Below, piece by piece: positions 1-5,945 of a stretch of DNA of 8,162 nucleotides; the stretch's first letter is position 1, and every line of letters begins with the position of its first letter. The DNA is taken from assembly GCA_022865365.1 (NCBI GenBank), contig JALHSW010000399.1, positions 1 to 8,162 of the forward strand. Direction: 5' to 3'. The notes under the pieces were generated by a model. The model had not been told where the DNA came from. It worked only from the letters and a program-made list of their open reading frames with translations, and ran no database searches. The DNA comes from Acidimicrobiia bacterium. GTDB lineage: Bacteria > Actinomycetota > Acidimicrobiia > IMCC26256 > PALSA-555. The translations under genes and the position numbers were made by a program.

Positions 1-252
1 GAGCTCGAGCGTCGCGACCATCACTGCCGGTATCCGGGATGCGAGCACACGCTTGGCCTGCAGAACCACCACATCGACCCGGTCGGCTGGGGCGGCCGCA
101 CGAGCCGCAAGCTCGTCGTCCGCCTGTGTCCACGGCACCACCCGCGGATGGAACCCCACGGCACCGAGCGTCTCGTCGGCGATCCCGACCTTCCCGACGG
201 GCTCCGCGTCGTCGCGGTCGCCAAGCGCGAACAGGCCGGGCCGGCACCCTGA
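1..252 (+). CDS. HNH endonuclease, C-terminal fragment (13E12/DUF222-type), 5' end outside window
   Basis: Frame 1 is open from the left edge to TGA at 250-252, giving the last 83 residues of a longer protein. The visible part is an HNH nuclease domain: RDHHCRYPGC supplies the first zinc-type Cys pair, NHHIDPVGWGG carries the His-His metal and catalytic core, and LCPRHHPRMEPHG supplies the last Cys and His residues. A short GDP..PDGLRV tail follows. This order is typical of the C-terminal domain of actinobacterial 13E12-repeat/DUF222 proteins, which occur in many copies per genome and whose biological role is poorly known. No functional link to the downstream catabolic genes is visible, and the next gene is on the opposite strand. 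The 13E12 assignment is inferred from the motif pattern, since the DUF222 part lies outside the window. Confidence 0.85.
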   Translation, partial: ELERRDHHCRYPGCEHTLGLQNHHIDPVGWGGRTSRKLVVRLCPRHHPRMEPHGTERLVGDPDLPDGLRVVAVAKREQAGPAP

Positions 253-390
253 TCCCGATCGGTGTCCGCGCGCCACCAGTCACATCGTGGGTCCCAACCT
301 TCCCCCGCTGGGTCCCGACTTCCCCGACCGAACCTTGACAACTGAAGAGCAGCGCGTCTCGAGGCGGCTGGCTCGGTCAGTCGTGCGCGC
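253..390. other. Intergenic region between HNH gene and DUF3293 gene
   Basis: This non-coding gap lies between two convergent 3' ends. It holds the imperfect direct repeat at 288-329 and a TTGACA hexamer at 336-341. No convincing -10 element lies 16-18 bases beyond the hexamer, and a plus-strand transcript from it would run antisense into the DUF3293 gene, so no promoter is called. No GC stem followed by a T-run was found, so an intrinsic terminator is not evident for either gene. Confidence 0.5.
288..329. repeat. Imperfect direct repeat, two 21-bp units
   Basis: Unit 1 (288-308) begins TGGGTCCCAACCTTCCCC and unit 2 (309-329) begins TGGGTCCCGACTTCCCC. They share TGGGTCCC, then an A/G change, AC, a one-base indel, and a C-rich end. 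The pair lies 35 bases after the HNH stop. Function is unknown; it could be an intergenic repeat family or part of the 3' flank of the HNH gene. Confidence 0.55.
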
Positions 391-879
391 TCAGCCGTAC
401 GCGGGACGTGGAAGGCCGGTCACGCCGACCTCGGCAGTCCAGCCGAGGCGATCGTGGCGGGAGCCATCGCACGCGATGAGCTCGAAGACGTCCGCACGCC
501 AGACGTAGATCGCGTCCTGGTCGAAGCGCGTGGCGAGGCGCAGCGCGTCGGTGGGATCGGCGTCGAGGAGGAGCACGCCGTCCTCGGTGTGCGAGCCGGC
601 CGGGTCGCCGCCGACGGCGGGAAGCCAGTGCCAGCCGTGCTGCGCGACATCGTCGAGCAGGGCGCAGTGGAGGCGTTCGTTCTCGACGGCATCGATGATC
701 GGTCCACCGGGGTTGTGGGCCGTGACGAAGGCCCCCGGGAGCGCGAGCGGAAATGTCCCCTCGAGGAGGAGTCCGGGACGCGGCGCGACCGACACGGGTG
801 GCCCGTCGTCAGGCCAGTAGGTGAAGCCCGCGACCGCGTAGTCGTCCCAGTGATCTGTCCCACGGGAATCCTCGATCAT
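391..879 (-). CDS. DUF3293 domain-containing protein
   Basis: This 162-residue protein starts at ATG 879. The family is recognised by FVTAHNPGG (51-59), ENERLH (66-71), a GDPAGSHTEDGVLLL segment (about 91-105) and RFDQDAIYVW (118-127); together these match the layout of small DUF3293 proteins. The biochemical role of DUF3293 is not known, and no signal peptide, membrane segment or catalytic motif is visible. The length is normal for a single-domain member. The gene lies 34 bases downstream of the acyl-CoA synthetase on the same strand, so cotranscription is likely, though DUF3293 genes have no established link to CoA metabolism. The ribosome site is weak: a GGGG run about 4-8 bases before the ATG. 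Family confidence is good; function is unassigned. Confidence 0.82.
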   Translation of the reverse strand: MIEDSRGTDHWDDYAVAGFTYWPDDGPPVSVAPRPGLLLEGTFPLALPGAFVTAHNPGGPIIDAVENERLHCALLDDVAQHGWHWLPAVGGDPAGSHTEDGVLLLDADPTDALRLATRFDQDAIYVWRADVFELIACDGSRHDRLGWTAEVGVTGLPRPAYG

Positions 880-913
880 CGGACCCCGATCGCGGGAGAG
901 GGAAAGTGCTGGT

Positions 914-2494
914 TCAGATCGCGCGCTCGTTGTTCTCCCAGTACGGGTCGCGGAGCTTGCGCTTGTAGAGCTTGCCGTTGGGGTCGCGCGGCATCTCGGT
1001 GGTGAAGTCGATCGAGCGGGGCCGCTTGAACTTCGCGAGCCGCTCCACCGACCACGCGAGGATCTCGGCTTCGAGCTCGTCGCTCCCTGTCACGCCTTCG
1101 ATCGGCTCGACGACAGCCTTGACCTCTTCGCCCCAGTCCGGGTGGGGGATGCCGAAGACCGCGACGTCGGCGACCTTCGGGTGCATGATCAGCTCGCTCT
1201 CGATCTCGGCCGGGTAGATGTTGGCGCCGCCCGAGATGATCATGTCGATCTTGCGGTCCGACAGGAACAGCCAGCCGTCGGGATCGAGGAAGCCGACGTC
1301 GCCGACGGTGAAGTACTTCCCCTGGCGCGACTTGTCCGTCTTCTCCTTGTCCTTGAAGTACTCGAAGTTGCCCGTCATCATGTGCATGTAGACGGTGCCG
1401 ATCTCGCCGGACGGGAGCTCGTTTCCGTCGTCGTCGAGGATCACGATCTCCGAGATCGGCCACGCGCGTCCGACGGTCCCCGGGTGCTCGAGCCACTCCG
1501 GCGCGAACACGATCGTGCCGCCCCCTTCGCTCGCCGCGTAGTACTCGTCGATGACCGGGCCCCACCACTCGATCATCTGGCGCTTCACGTCGGGCGGGCA
1601 CGGGGCCGCGGCGTGCACCATGTGACGCAGCGACGACACGTCGTACTTCGGTCGCTCGTCCTCGGGAACGCCGAGCAGTCGCACGAACTGCGTCGGCACC
1701 ATATGCGTGTTCGTCACCTTGTACTTGTCGATCAGATGCAGCATCTGCTGGGGCGTCCACTTGTCCATCACGACGAGCGTGTGCCCGATGTGGATCGCGG
1801 AGCCCGCGAACACGAGCACCGCGGTGTGGTACAGCGGCGATCCGACGATGTGCACGTTGTCGTCGAACGGCTGGAGCCCGAACATGAAGAGCATGCCGCC
1901 GAACCCGTTGCCGCCGGCCTCCGGGTCGACGTCGGGGAGCTTGCGGCGAACGCCCTTGGGCTTTCCGGTCGTGCCCGAGGTGTAGTTCATCACCATGCCG
2001 GTGCTGCGGTGCTCGGGCGCGGTGGTCGGCTGGTCGGCCTTGAGCTCGTCGTAGGAGCGGAAACCCGGGATGGCCCCGGCGACGGCGAAGCGACCCTCGG
2101 CGGGGAAGTCGATCTCGTCCGCGGCGGCGGTCGCGTGCTCGGCGAAGCGGGCGTCCGCGACGAACGCCTTGGCCTCGCAGTCCGCCACGATGTAGGCGAT
2201 CTCCGGTCCCACGAGGTGCCAGTTGATCGGAACGAGGTAGAAGCCCGCCTGGGTCACCGCGAGGAACAGCTCGAACACCTCGGCCCGGTTCGGCAGCAGC
2301 ATCGCCACCGCGTCCCCCTCCCGGAGGCCGAGCGTGCGCAGGCCGTGTACGAGCTGGTTGCACGACGCCAGCAGCTCGCCGGCGGAGATCTCACCCTCGT
2401 CGGGGTCGACGAGGGCGAGGTGGTCGGGGTTGGCCTCGGCGATCTTCCAGAAGCCCAGGGGCGTGGTCTCGGTGTCGGTCTCGGTCGTGGCCAT
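914..2494 (-). CDS. Acyl-CoA synthetase (AMP-binding, FadD-type ligase 1)
   Basis: This 526-residue ANL-superfamily ligase would activate a carboxylic acid with ATP and join it to CoA through an acyl-AMP. Visible motifs are the P-loop YTSGTTGKPKG (171-181), the A5 region YYAASEGGG (318-326), the adenosine-binding Asp in VGD (D399), hinge-region DRK (413-415), SGGANIYPAEIE (421-432) and the C-terminal catalytic Lys in NGKLYKRKL (K508). The N-terminal AMP-binding and C-terminal lid domains are complete. ATG 2494 is chosen because the fold begins soon after it; the frame stays open upstream but that part is compositional and overlaps the divergent gene. A weak AGG lies at -8 to -6. A KstR-like palindrome touches the start codon, suggesting a leaderless or very short-leader transcript under TetR-type control. 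The substrate cannot be read; a fatty, aromatic or steroid side-chain acid is possible. Confidence 0.93.
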   Translation of the reverse strand: MATTETDTETTPLGFWKIAEANPDHLALVDPDEGEISAGELLASCNQLVHGLRTLGLREGDAVAMLLPNRAEVFELFLAVTQAGFYLVPINWHLVGPEIAYIVADCEAKAFVADARFAEHATAAADEIDFPAEGRFAVAGAIPGFRSYDELKADQPTTAPEHRSTGMVMNYTSGTTGKPKGVRRKLPDVDPEAGGNGFGGMLFMFGLQPFDDNVHIVGSPLYHTAVLVFAGSAIHIGHTLVVMDKWTPQQMLHLIDKYKVTNTHMVPTQFVRLLGVPEDERPKYDVSSLRHMVHAAAPCPPDVKRQMIEWWGPVIDEYYAASEGGGTIVFAPEWLEHPGTVGRAWPISEIVILDDDGNELPSGEIGTVYMHMMTGNFEYFKDKEKTDKSRQGKYFTVGDVGFLDPDGWLFLSDRKIDMIISGGANIYPAEIESELIMHPKVADVAVFGIPHPDWGEEVKAVVEPIEGVTGSDELEAEILAWSVERLAKFKRPRSIDFTTEMPRDPNGKLYKRKLRDPYWENNERAI

Positions 2495-2507
2495 GGAACC
2501 TGTTCTA
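2494..2507. promoter_or_regulatory. KstR-like operator, site 1
   Basis: The 14-mer TGGAACCTGTTCTA matches every fixed position of TnnAACnnGTTnnA, the operator reported for the TetR-family cholesterol regulator KstR in mycobacteria. Its inner arms GAAC/GTTC are perfectly inverted around CT. It abuts the ATG of acyl-CoA synthetase 1 and lies 84 bases before the divergent membrane-protein gene. Read on the minus strand, its TAGAAC occupies -13 to -8 relative to the ATG, where a leaderless promoter's -10 box would sit, so a bound repressor would block initiation. No regulator gene is in the window, so control by KstR itself is inferred. Confidence 0.6.
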
Positions 2508-2591
2508 GCGCGGCGGACCCCGGTACGCGCACACGTGCGGTCGGGACCTTCGCCTCTGGGCGCTCGTCTCGGTCCGGAGGATGGTGTCGCC

Positions 2592-3212
2592 ATGGATCCC
2601 GACGCGACCCAGCCGGGCACGGACCCGACGCTCGCCGACGGGCCGGTCGTGCCCACCCCCGGGGAACCGCCGACGGCGCCGCCCGAGCACCACCGCCGGC
2701 GCTGGGCCGCGGTGTTCGCGGTCGCGTTGGCGATCGTGCTGGTCGTCGTGCTCCTTGCCGCGCTGCGCAACCGCCGCGAGGATCGGGCGGTGCGCTCGGG
2801 CGAGTCGGCGACCGCGACGTCGGCGGGATCGGCCGCGCCGACGGCCGCGCCTGCGGAGGCCGAGAACAACGGCGGGTCGGGCGACGGGGGGGAGTCCGAC
2901 GGCGGTGCGGGGCCGCTGCGCGCACCGACGATTGCCGGTGTCGACGTGGCCTGCGAGCAGATCGTGCCCATCGACCGGCCGCCGTGCTCGGTGACGGTGC
3001 GCTGGGTCGACAACGCGACCGACGAATCGGGCTACCGCGTCGAGGTCGCCTCCCGGATCAGCGGGAACATCAGGCTGGACATGGCCCCCGACTCGACGAT
3101 CTACAACCGCCTGTTCGAGCTCGATGACTCGATCTGCGTCACCGTCGTCGCCCGGCGCGGCGAGGAGACCGCGGCCTCGAGCGAGGAGTGCGCCTCGACG
3201 GTGTTGAATTGA
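2592..3212 (+). CDS. Single-pass membrane protein with exported FN3-like domain
   Basis: This 206-residue protein has a Pro/Thr-rich N-terminus (1-35), an HRRR basic cluster, one strong transmembrane helix (about 38-58), a basic NRRED stop, and a Ser/Gly/Ala/Glu-rich linker (about 65-112). A C-terminal domain follows (about 113-206). Positive charge before the helix predicts N-in topology, with the C-terminal domain outside the membrane. That domain carries SVTVRWVDNATDESGYRVEV, a strand B-C signature of fibronectin type III folds, and four cysteines that could form two disulfides outside the cell. No enzymatic motif is seen. ATG 2592 is preceded by GGAGG at 2576-2580 (11-base gap, rather long); ATG 2581 is in another frame. 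The gene is divergent from ligase 1 and ends 3 bases from the convergent ligase 2 stop. Its role is unknown. Confidence 0.82.
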   Translation: MDPDATQPGTDPTLADGPVVPTPGEPPTAPPEHHRRRWAAVFAVALAIVLVVVLLAALRNRREDRAVRSGESATATSAGSAAPTAAPAEAENNGGSGDGGESDGGAGPLRAPTIAGVDVACEQIVPIDRPPCSVTVRWVDNATDESGYRVEVASRISGNIRLDMAPDSTIYNRLFELDDSICVTVVARRGEETAASSEECASTVLN

Positions 3213-3215
3213 GCG

Positions 3216-4946
3216 TCAGGCGCGGGCGGCCTCGATCTCGCCCGTCGCGATCTTCTTGGCCCAGCGGTAGTCGGGCTTGCCCACGGGCGTGCACGGGATC
3301 TCCCCGGTCACGTGGAGTTGGCGCGGGACCTTGTACCCGGCGAGCTTCGTGCGACAGAACTTCTCGATGTCGTCCAGCGTCGGCTCGGGGCCGGCGCGCG
3401 CGGTGATGATCGCCGCGACGCGCTCGACGAAGCGTTCATCGGGCACACCGACGACCACGGCGTCGAACACCTGCGGGTGGGCCTTGAGCACGGCCTCGAC
3501 CTCTTCGACGTAGACCTTCTCGCCACCGGTGTTGATGCAGACCGAGCCCCGCCCCAGGAGCGCGAGCGTCCCGTCGGGGTTGATGGTGGCGAAGTCACCG
3601 GGGACGACCCACCGCACCCCGTCGGGGTCGACGACGAACGTCGCGGCTGTCTTGGCCTCGTCCTTGAAGTACCCGAGGGGGATGTGGCCCCGGCGTGCGA
3701 GCAGGCCGATATCTCCTGATCCCGGTGCTACGGGTCGCAGGTCCTCGCCGAGCACGTTCACGACGTCGCTGATCGTGAATTTCGGGCCGGCGGCCGGACC
3801 GCCGAAATCCATCACGGTCCCGGCTGCACCGGTCTCGGAGGCCCCGAACGAGTCGGCGATGAACGCGCCGGGCAGACGCGTCCGCAACTCCTCCTTCACG
3901 GCCTTGGACATGATGGCCCCGCCCGAGCCGATGACCACAAGGTTCGGGAGGTCGTAGTGCGCTTCGGGGTCGGCCAGCGCGTCGGCGATCGGGCGGGCCA
4001 TCGCGTCACCCACGACCATGATCGAGTGGGCTCCTTCGCGCTCGGCCGTGCGCAGCACCTCCTCGCCGCTGTAGTGGTGAGCGCTGTTGAGGATGACCGT
4101 GTTCCCGCCGAAGAAGCTGATGAACGTGGTCCATTGGCCGCCACCGTGCATCATCGGTGCGTTCACGATCCCGACCGTTGCCTCGGCGTCGGGCTTCACG
4201 CGTTCGGCCAGCTCCTCGGGCGTGGTGATCGGCGCCATGCCGAAGCCGCCCCCACCGAGCGCGGCGAAGAAGATGTCCTCCTGGCGCCAGAGCACGCCCT
4301 TGGGCATTCCGGTCGTGCCGCCGGTGTAGAGGACGTAGAGGTCGTCGGGGGAGCGGGGGCCGAAGTCGCGGATCGGCGCAGCTGCCGCGAGCGCGTCCTC
4401 GTATGCCACGGCGCCGAGCTCGGCGATCGCCTTGTCCAGCAAATCCTCCCCCTCGTCCGCATCTCGCCCCCCTTCCTTCGAGCGGGAGGTGGAGTCGGAG
4501 GCGGAGCTCGAGCGGGAGCTGGAGTGGGAGGCGGAGGAGTCGCGGGATGCGTCGTCGAGGACGATGAAGTGACGCAGCCTGGGTGCGTCCCGGCGGACCT
4601 CGGCGACCAGCGGCGCGAACGACCGCTCGAAGATCACCGCCGCCGCGTCGGAGTTCTCGAGGATGTGGCGCAGCTCGTCGGCCACGTAGCGATAGTTCAC
4701 GTTGATCACGGCCGCCCGGGCCTTGTAGATCCCGAGCTCAGCCTCGAGCCACTCCGCTCGGTTCCACGAGTACACGGCGACGTGCTCACCCGGCTCGATG
4801 CCGGCGTCGATCAGGTGGTGCGCCAGGCGGTTCGCTCGTTCGTCGAGCTCGCCGTAGCTGCGCCGGGCGTCTCCGGCGATCAGCGCCAAGCGGTCCGGAA
4901 TGGTGTCGGCGACGATCTCGAAGAGGTCGGCGAGGTTGAACTCCAC
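3216..4946 (-). CDS. FadD19-like acyl-CoA synthetase (ligase 2) with Ser-rich insert
   Basis: This ANL-superfamily ligase is close in pattern to mycobacterial FadD19, which activates the C26 side chain of cholesterol intermediates. From GTG 4946 it has 576 residues: P-loop YTGGTTGMPKG (207-217) followed by WRQEDI, GDAMARP (about 313-319), GASETG (368-373), PGD (D451), GRGSVCINTGGEKVYVEEVE (465-484) and the catalytic Lys in VGKPDYRWAK (K557). GTG 4946 is preferred because it gives MEFNLADLFE, the usual N-terminus of this family. GTG 4964 is the alternative, but it lies inside the KstR-like palindrome and its AGGA is only two bases away; neither start has a good ribosome site. Residues about 136-156 are an alternating Ser tract not expected in FadD19 (548 residues), lying in a loop before the P-loop. 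Steroid acid is a reasonable but unproven substrate. Confidence 0.92.
   Translation of the reverse strand: MEFNLADLFEIVADTIPDRLALIAGDARRSYGELDERANRLAHHLIDAGIEPGEHVAVYSWNRAEWLEAELGIYKARAAVINVNYRYVADELRHILENSDAAAVIFERSFAPLVAEVRRDAPRLRHFIVLDDASRDSSASHSSSRSSSASDSTSRSKEGGRDADEGEDLLDKAIAELGAVAYEDALAAAAPIRDFGPRSPDDLYVLYTGGTTGMPKGVLWRQEDIFFAALGGGGFGMAPITTPEELAERVKPDAEATVGIVNAPMMHGGGQWTTFISFFGGNTVILNSAHHYSGEEVLRTAEREGAHSIMVVGDAMARPIADALADPEAHYDLPNLVVIGSGGAIMSKAVKEELRTRLPGAFIADSFGASETGAAGTVMDFGGPAAGPKFTISDVVNVLGEDLRPVAPGSGDIGLLARRGHIPLGYFKDEAKTAATFVVDPDGVRWVVPGDFATINPDGTLALLGRGSVCINTGGEKVYVEEVEAVLKAHPQVFDAVVVGVPDERFVERVAAIITARAGPEPTLDDIEKFCRTKLAGYKVPRQLHVTGEIPCTPVGKPDYRWAKKIATGEIEAARA
4480..4539. repeat. 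Ten-unit degenerate GAGNNN hexamer repeat inside ligase 2
   Basis: Ten consecutive hexamers, each beginning GAG (GAGCGG, GAGGTG, GAGTCG, GAGGCG, GAGCTC, GAGCGG, GAGCTG, GAGTGG, GAGGCG, GAGGAG), run through the ligase 2 gene. Read on the coding strand they give a Ser at every second residue. A six-base unit preserves the frame, so copy changes would lengthen or shorten the loop without breaking the enzyme. It looks like a coding microsatellite expanded by replication slippage and then diverged. Confidence 0.8.
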
Positions 4947-4956
4947 GGGGATCGAG

Positions 4957-4970
4957 TAGAACACGTTCCT
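4957..4970. promoter_or_regulatory. KstR-like operator, site 2
   Basis: The 14-mer TAGAACACGTTCCT matches TnnAACnnGTTnnA except for the final base. It is identical at 12 of 14 positions to the reverse complement of site 1 (TAGAACAGGTTCCA). It lies 10 bases before the preferred ligase 2 start and 108 bases before the divergent SDR 1 gene, so one bound regulator could control both. Its position argues that the GTG at 4962-4964 is not the true ligase start. Assignment to a KstR-type TetR regulator is inferred from the motif and gene content. Confidence 0.55.
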
Positions 4971-5031
4971 GTCGGGCCCGGCAAGGCAGGTCCAGCGGGC
5001 CCGACCGGCAGATCAGACCCGGCCGGGCCCG
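4971..5031. repeat. Inverted repeat and three CGGGCCCG octamers in the SDR 1 leader
   Basis: GTCGGGCCCG (4971-4980) and CGGGCCCGAC (4996-5005) are a perfect 10-bp inverted repeat with a 15-base loop. The octamer CGGGCCCG recurs at 4973-4980, 4996-5003 and 5024-5031, so alternative stems using the third copy are possible in a transcript toward SDR 1. There is no following T-run, so it does not look like an intrinsic terminator. It directly abuts KstR-like site 2. A structured leader or an operator for a second regulator are both possible. Confidence 0.55.
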
Positions 5032-5078
5032 CGCGAGCAGGCAGTGGGAAACGGGCAGCAGGAACGGGGAATCGGACA

Positions 5079-5882
5079 TTGGAAGCAGGAAACAGGACCG
5101 GACTCCTCGATGGACGCGTCGCGATCGTGTCGGGGATCGGCCCGGGGATGGGCCGGGCGATCGCGCTCGAGCTCGCCCGGGCGGGAGCCGACCTGGCGCT
5201 CGGCGCTCGGCGGGAGGCGTCGTGGGCGCCGGTCGCGGCGGAGGTCGAGGCTCTCGGGCGTCGCGCCATCGGGGTGTCGACCGACATCACCGAGCCGGAC
5301 CAGTGCAGGCGCTTGGTGGAGGCGGCCGCGACCGATTTCGGGCGGCTCGACGTGCTCGTGAACAACGCGTTCGCCGAGGAGGACTGGCACGTGCCGTTCG
5401 ACGGGTTCGACCCGGCCCGGTGGCGCCAGCCGATCGACGTGAACGTCTTCGGAACCCTCTCGTTGAGCCAGGCCGCGGTTCCACACCTGCGCGCGACGGG
5501 CGGCGGATCCATCGTGATGATCACGACGCTCTCGGTGCGCAACCCCATCCCACTGCTCGCCGGCTACGCGGCGTCCAAGCGTGCGCTCACGACCGCGTCG
5601 CACGTGCTCGCGAAGGAGCTCGGACCGCACAAGATCCGGGTGAACTGCGTCGCGCCCGGGCACATCCGCGGCGGCTCGCTTGACGAGTACTTTGCCTGGG
5701 TCGCCGATCAGCGCGGGATCACCCCCGAAGCCGTCGCCGATGAGATCGCAGCCCAGAACCCGCTACATCACCTCGCGAGCCCGGAGGAGATCGCCCCCGC
5801 CGTGCTCTTCTTCGCGTCCGACCTGTCGAGGGTCATCACCGGCCAGACTCTCGACGTCAACTGTGGCCGATCCTGCAATTGA
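5079..5882 (+). CDS. SDR-family oxidoreductase 1
   Basis: This classical short-chain dehydrogenase/reductase has 267 residues from TTG 5079. It shows the dinucleotide loop SGIGPGMG (18-25), LGAR after strand 2 (41-44; the Arg may favour NADP(H), tentative), the NNAF variant of NNAG (95-98), DVNVFG (120-125), and catalytic Tyr163 and Lys167 in GYAASK. The residue aligned with the catalytic Ser, 13 before the Tyr, is Thr150; SDR 2 has Ser there. The C-terminus reads DVNCGRSCN instead of the usual DVNGG. TTG 5079 is the only plausible start: no ATG or GTG lies in frame between about 4970 and the Rossmann core, and GGGGA ends 8 bases before it. It probably oxidises or reduces a hydroxyl/keto group of an acyl-CoA or steroid, but the substrate is unknown. 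It is 63 bases upstream of its paralogue SDR 2. Confidence 0.9.
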   Translation: MEAGNRTGLLDGRVAIVSGIGPGMGRAIALELARAGADLALGARREASWAPVAAEVEALGRRAIGVSTDITEPDQCRRLVEAAATDFGRLDVLVNNAFAEEDWHVPFDGFDPARWRQPIDVNVFGTLSLSQAAVPHLRATGGGSIVMITTLSVRNPIPLLAGYAASKRALTTASHVLAKELGPHKIRVNCVAPGHIRGGSLDEYFAWVADQRGITPEAVADEIAAQNPLHHLASPEEIAPAVLFFASDLSRVITGQTLDVNCGRSCN

Positions 5883-5945
5883 TTCCAACTTTCGCAACCG
5901 CACTGGACCGACCTGCCCGACATGGCACGATTGGAGAGGAACAAG

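Noticed and set aside
336..341. TTGACA as a -35 promoter box
   Set aside because: No -10-like hexamer at proper spacing, and the direction would be antisense to the DUF3293 gene.
876..2363. Long minus-strand frame overlapping acyl-CoA synthetase 1
   Set aside because: Arg-rich translation without motifs, an out-of-phase copy of the ligase coding sequence.
2495..3013. Upstream extension of acyl-CoA synthetase 1 to an ATG at 3013
   Set aside because: It overlaps the divergent membrane-protein gene and the KstR-like site, and gives a low-complexity Ser/Pro/Ala peptide absent from the family; ATG 2494 fits the family.
1142..3127. Very long open frame on the plus strand opposite acyl-CoA synthetase 1
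   Set aside because: The peptide is His/Arg/Val/Gly-rich without domains and is antisense to a gene with complete ANL motifs. Such frames are common in high-GC DNA.
4936..4962. TTGAAC (4936-4941) and TAGAAC (4957-4962) as a promoter for SDR 1
   Set aside because: The 15-base spacer is short and both boxes are weak. TAGAAC is better explained as half of the palindrome, though it could still overlap a promoter.
3957..5078. Upstream extension of SDR 1 across the ligase 2 gene
   Set aside because: The SDR fold begins just after 5079. The extension is antisense to a well-supported ligase and has no domain.
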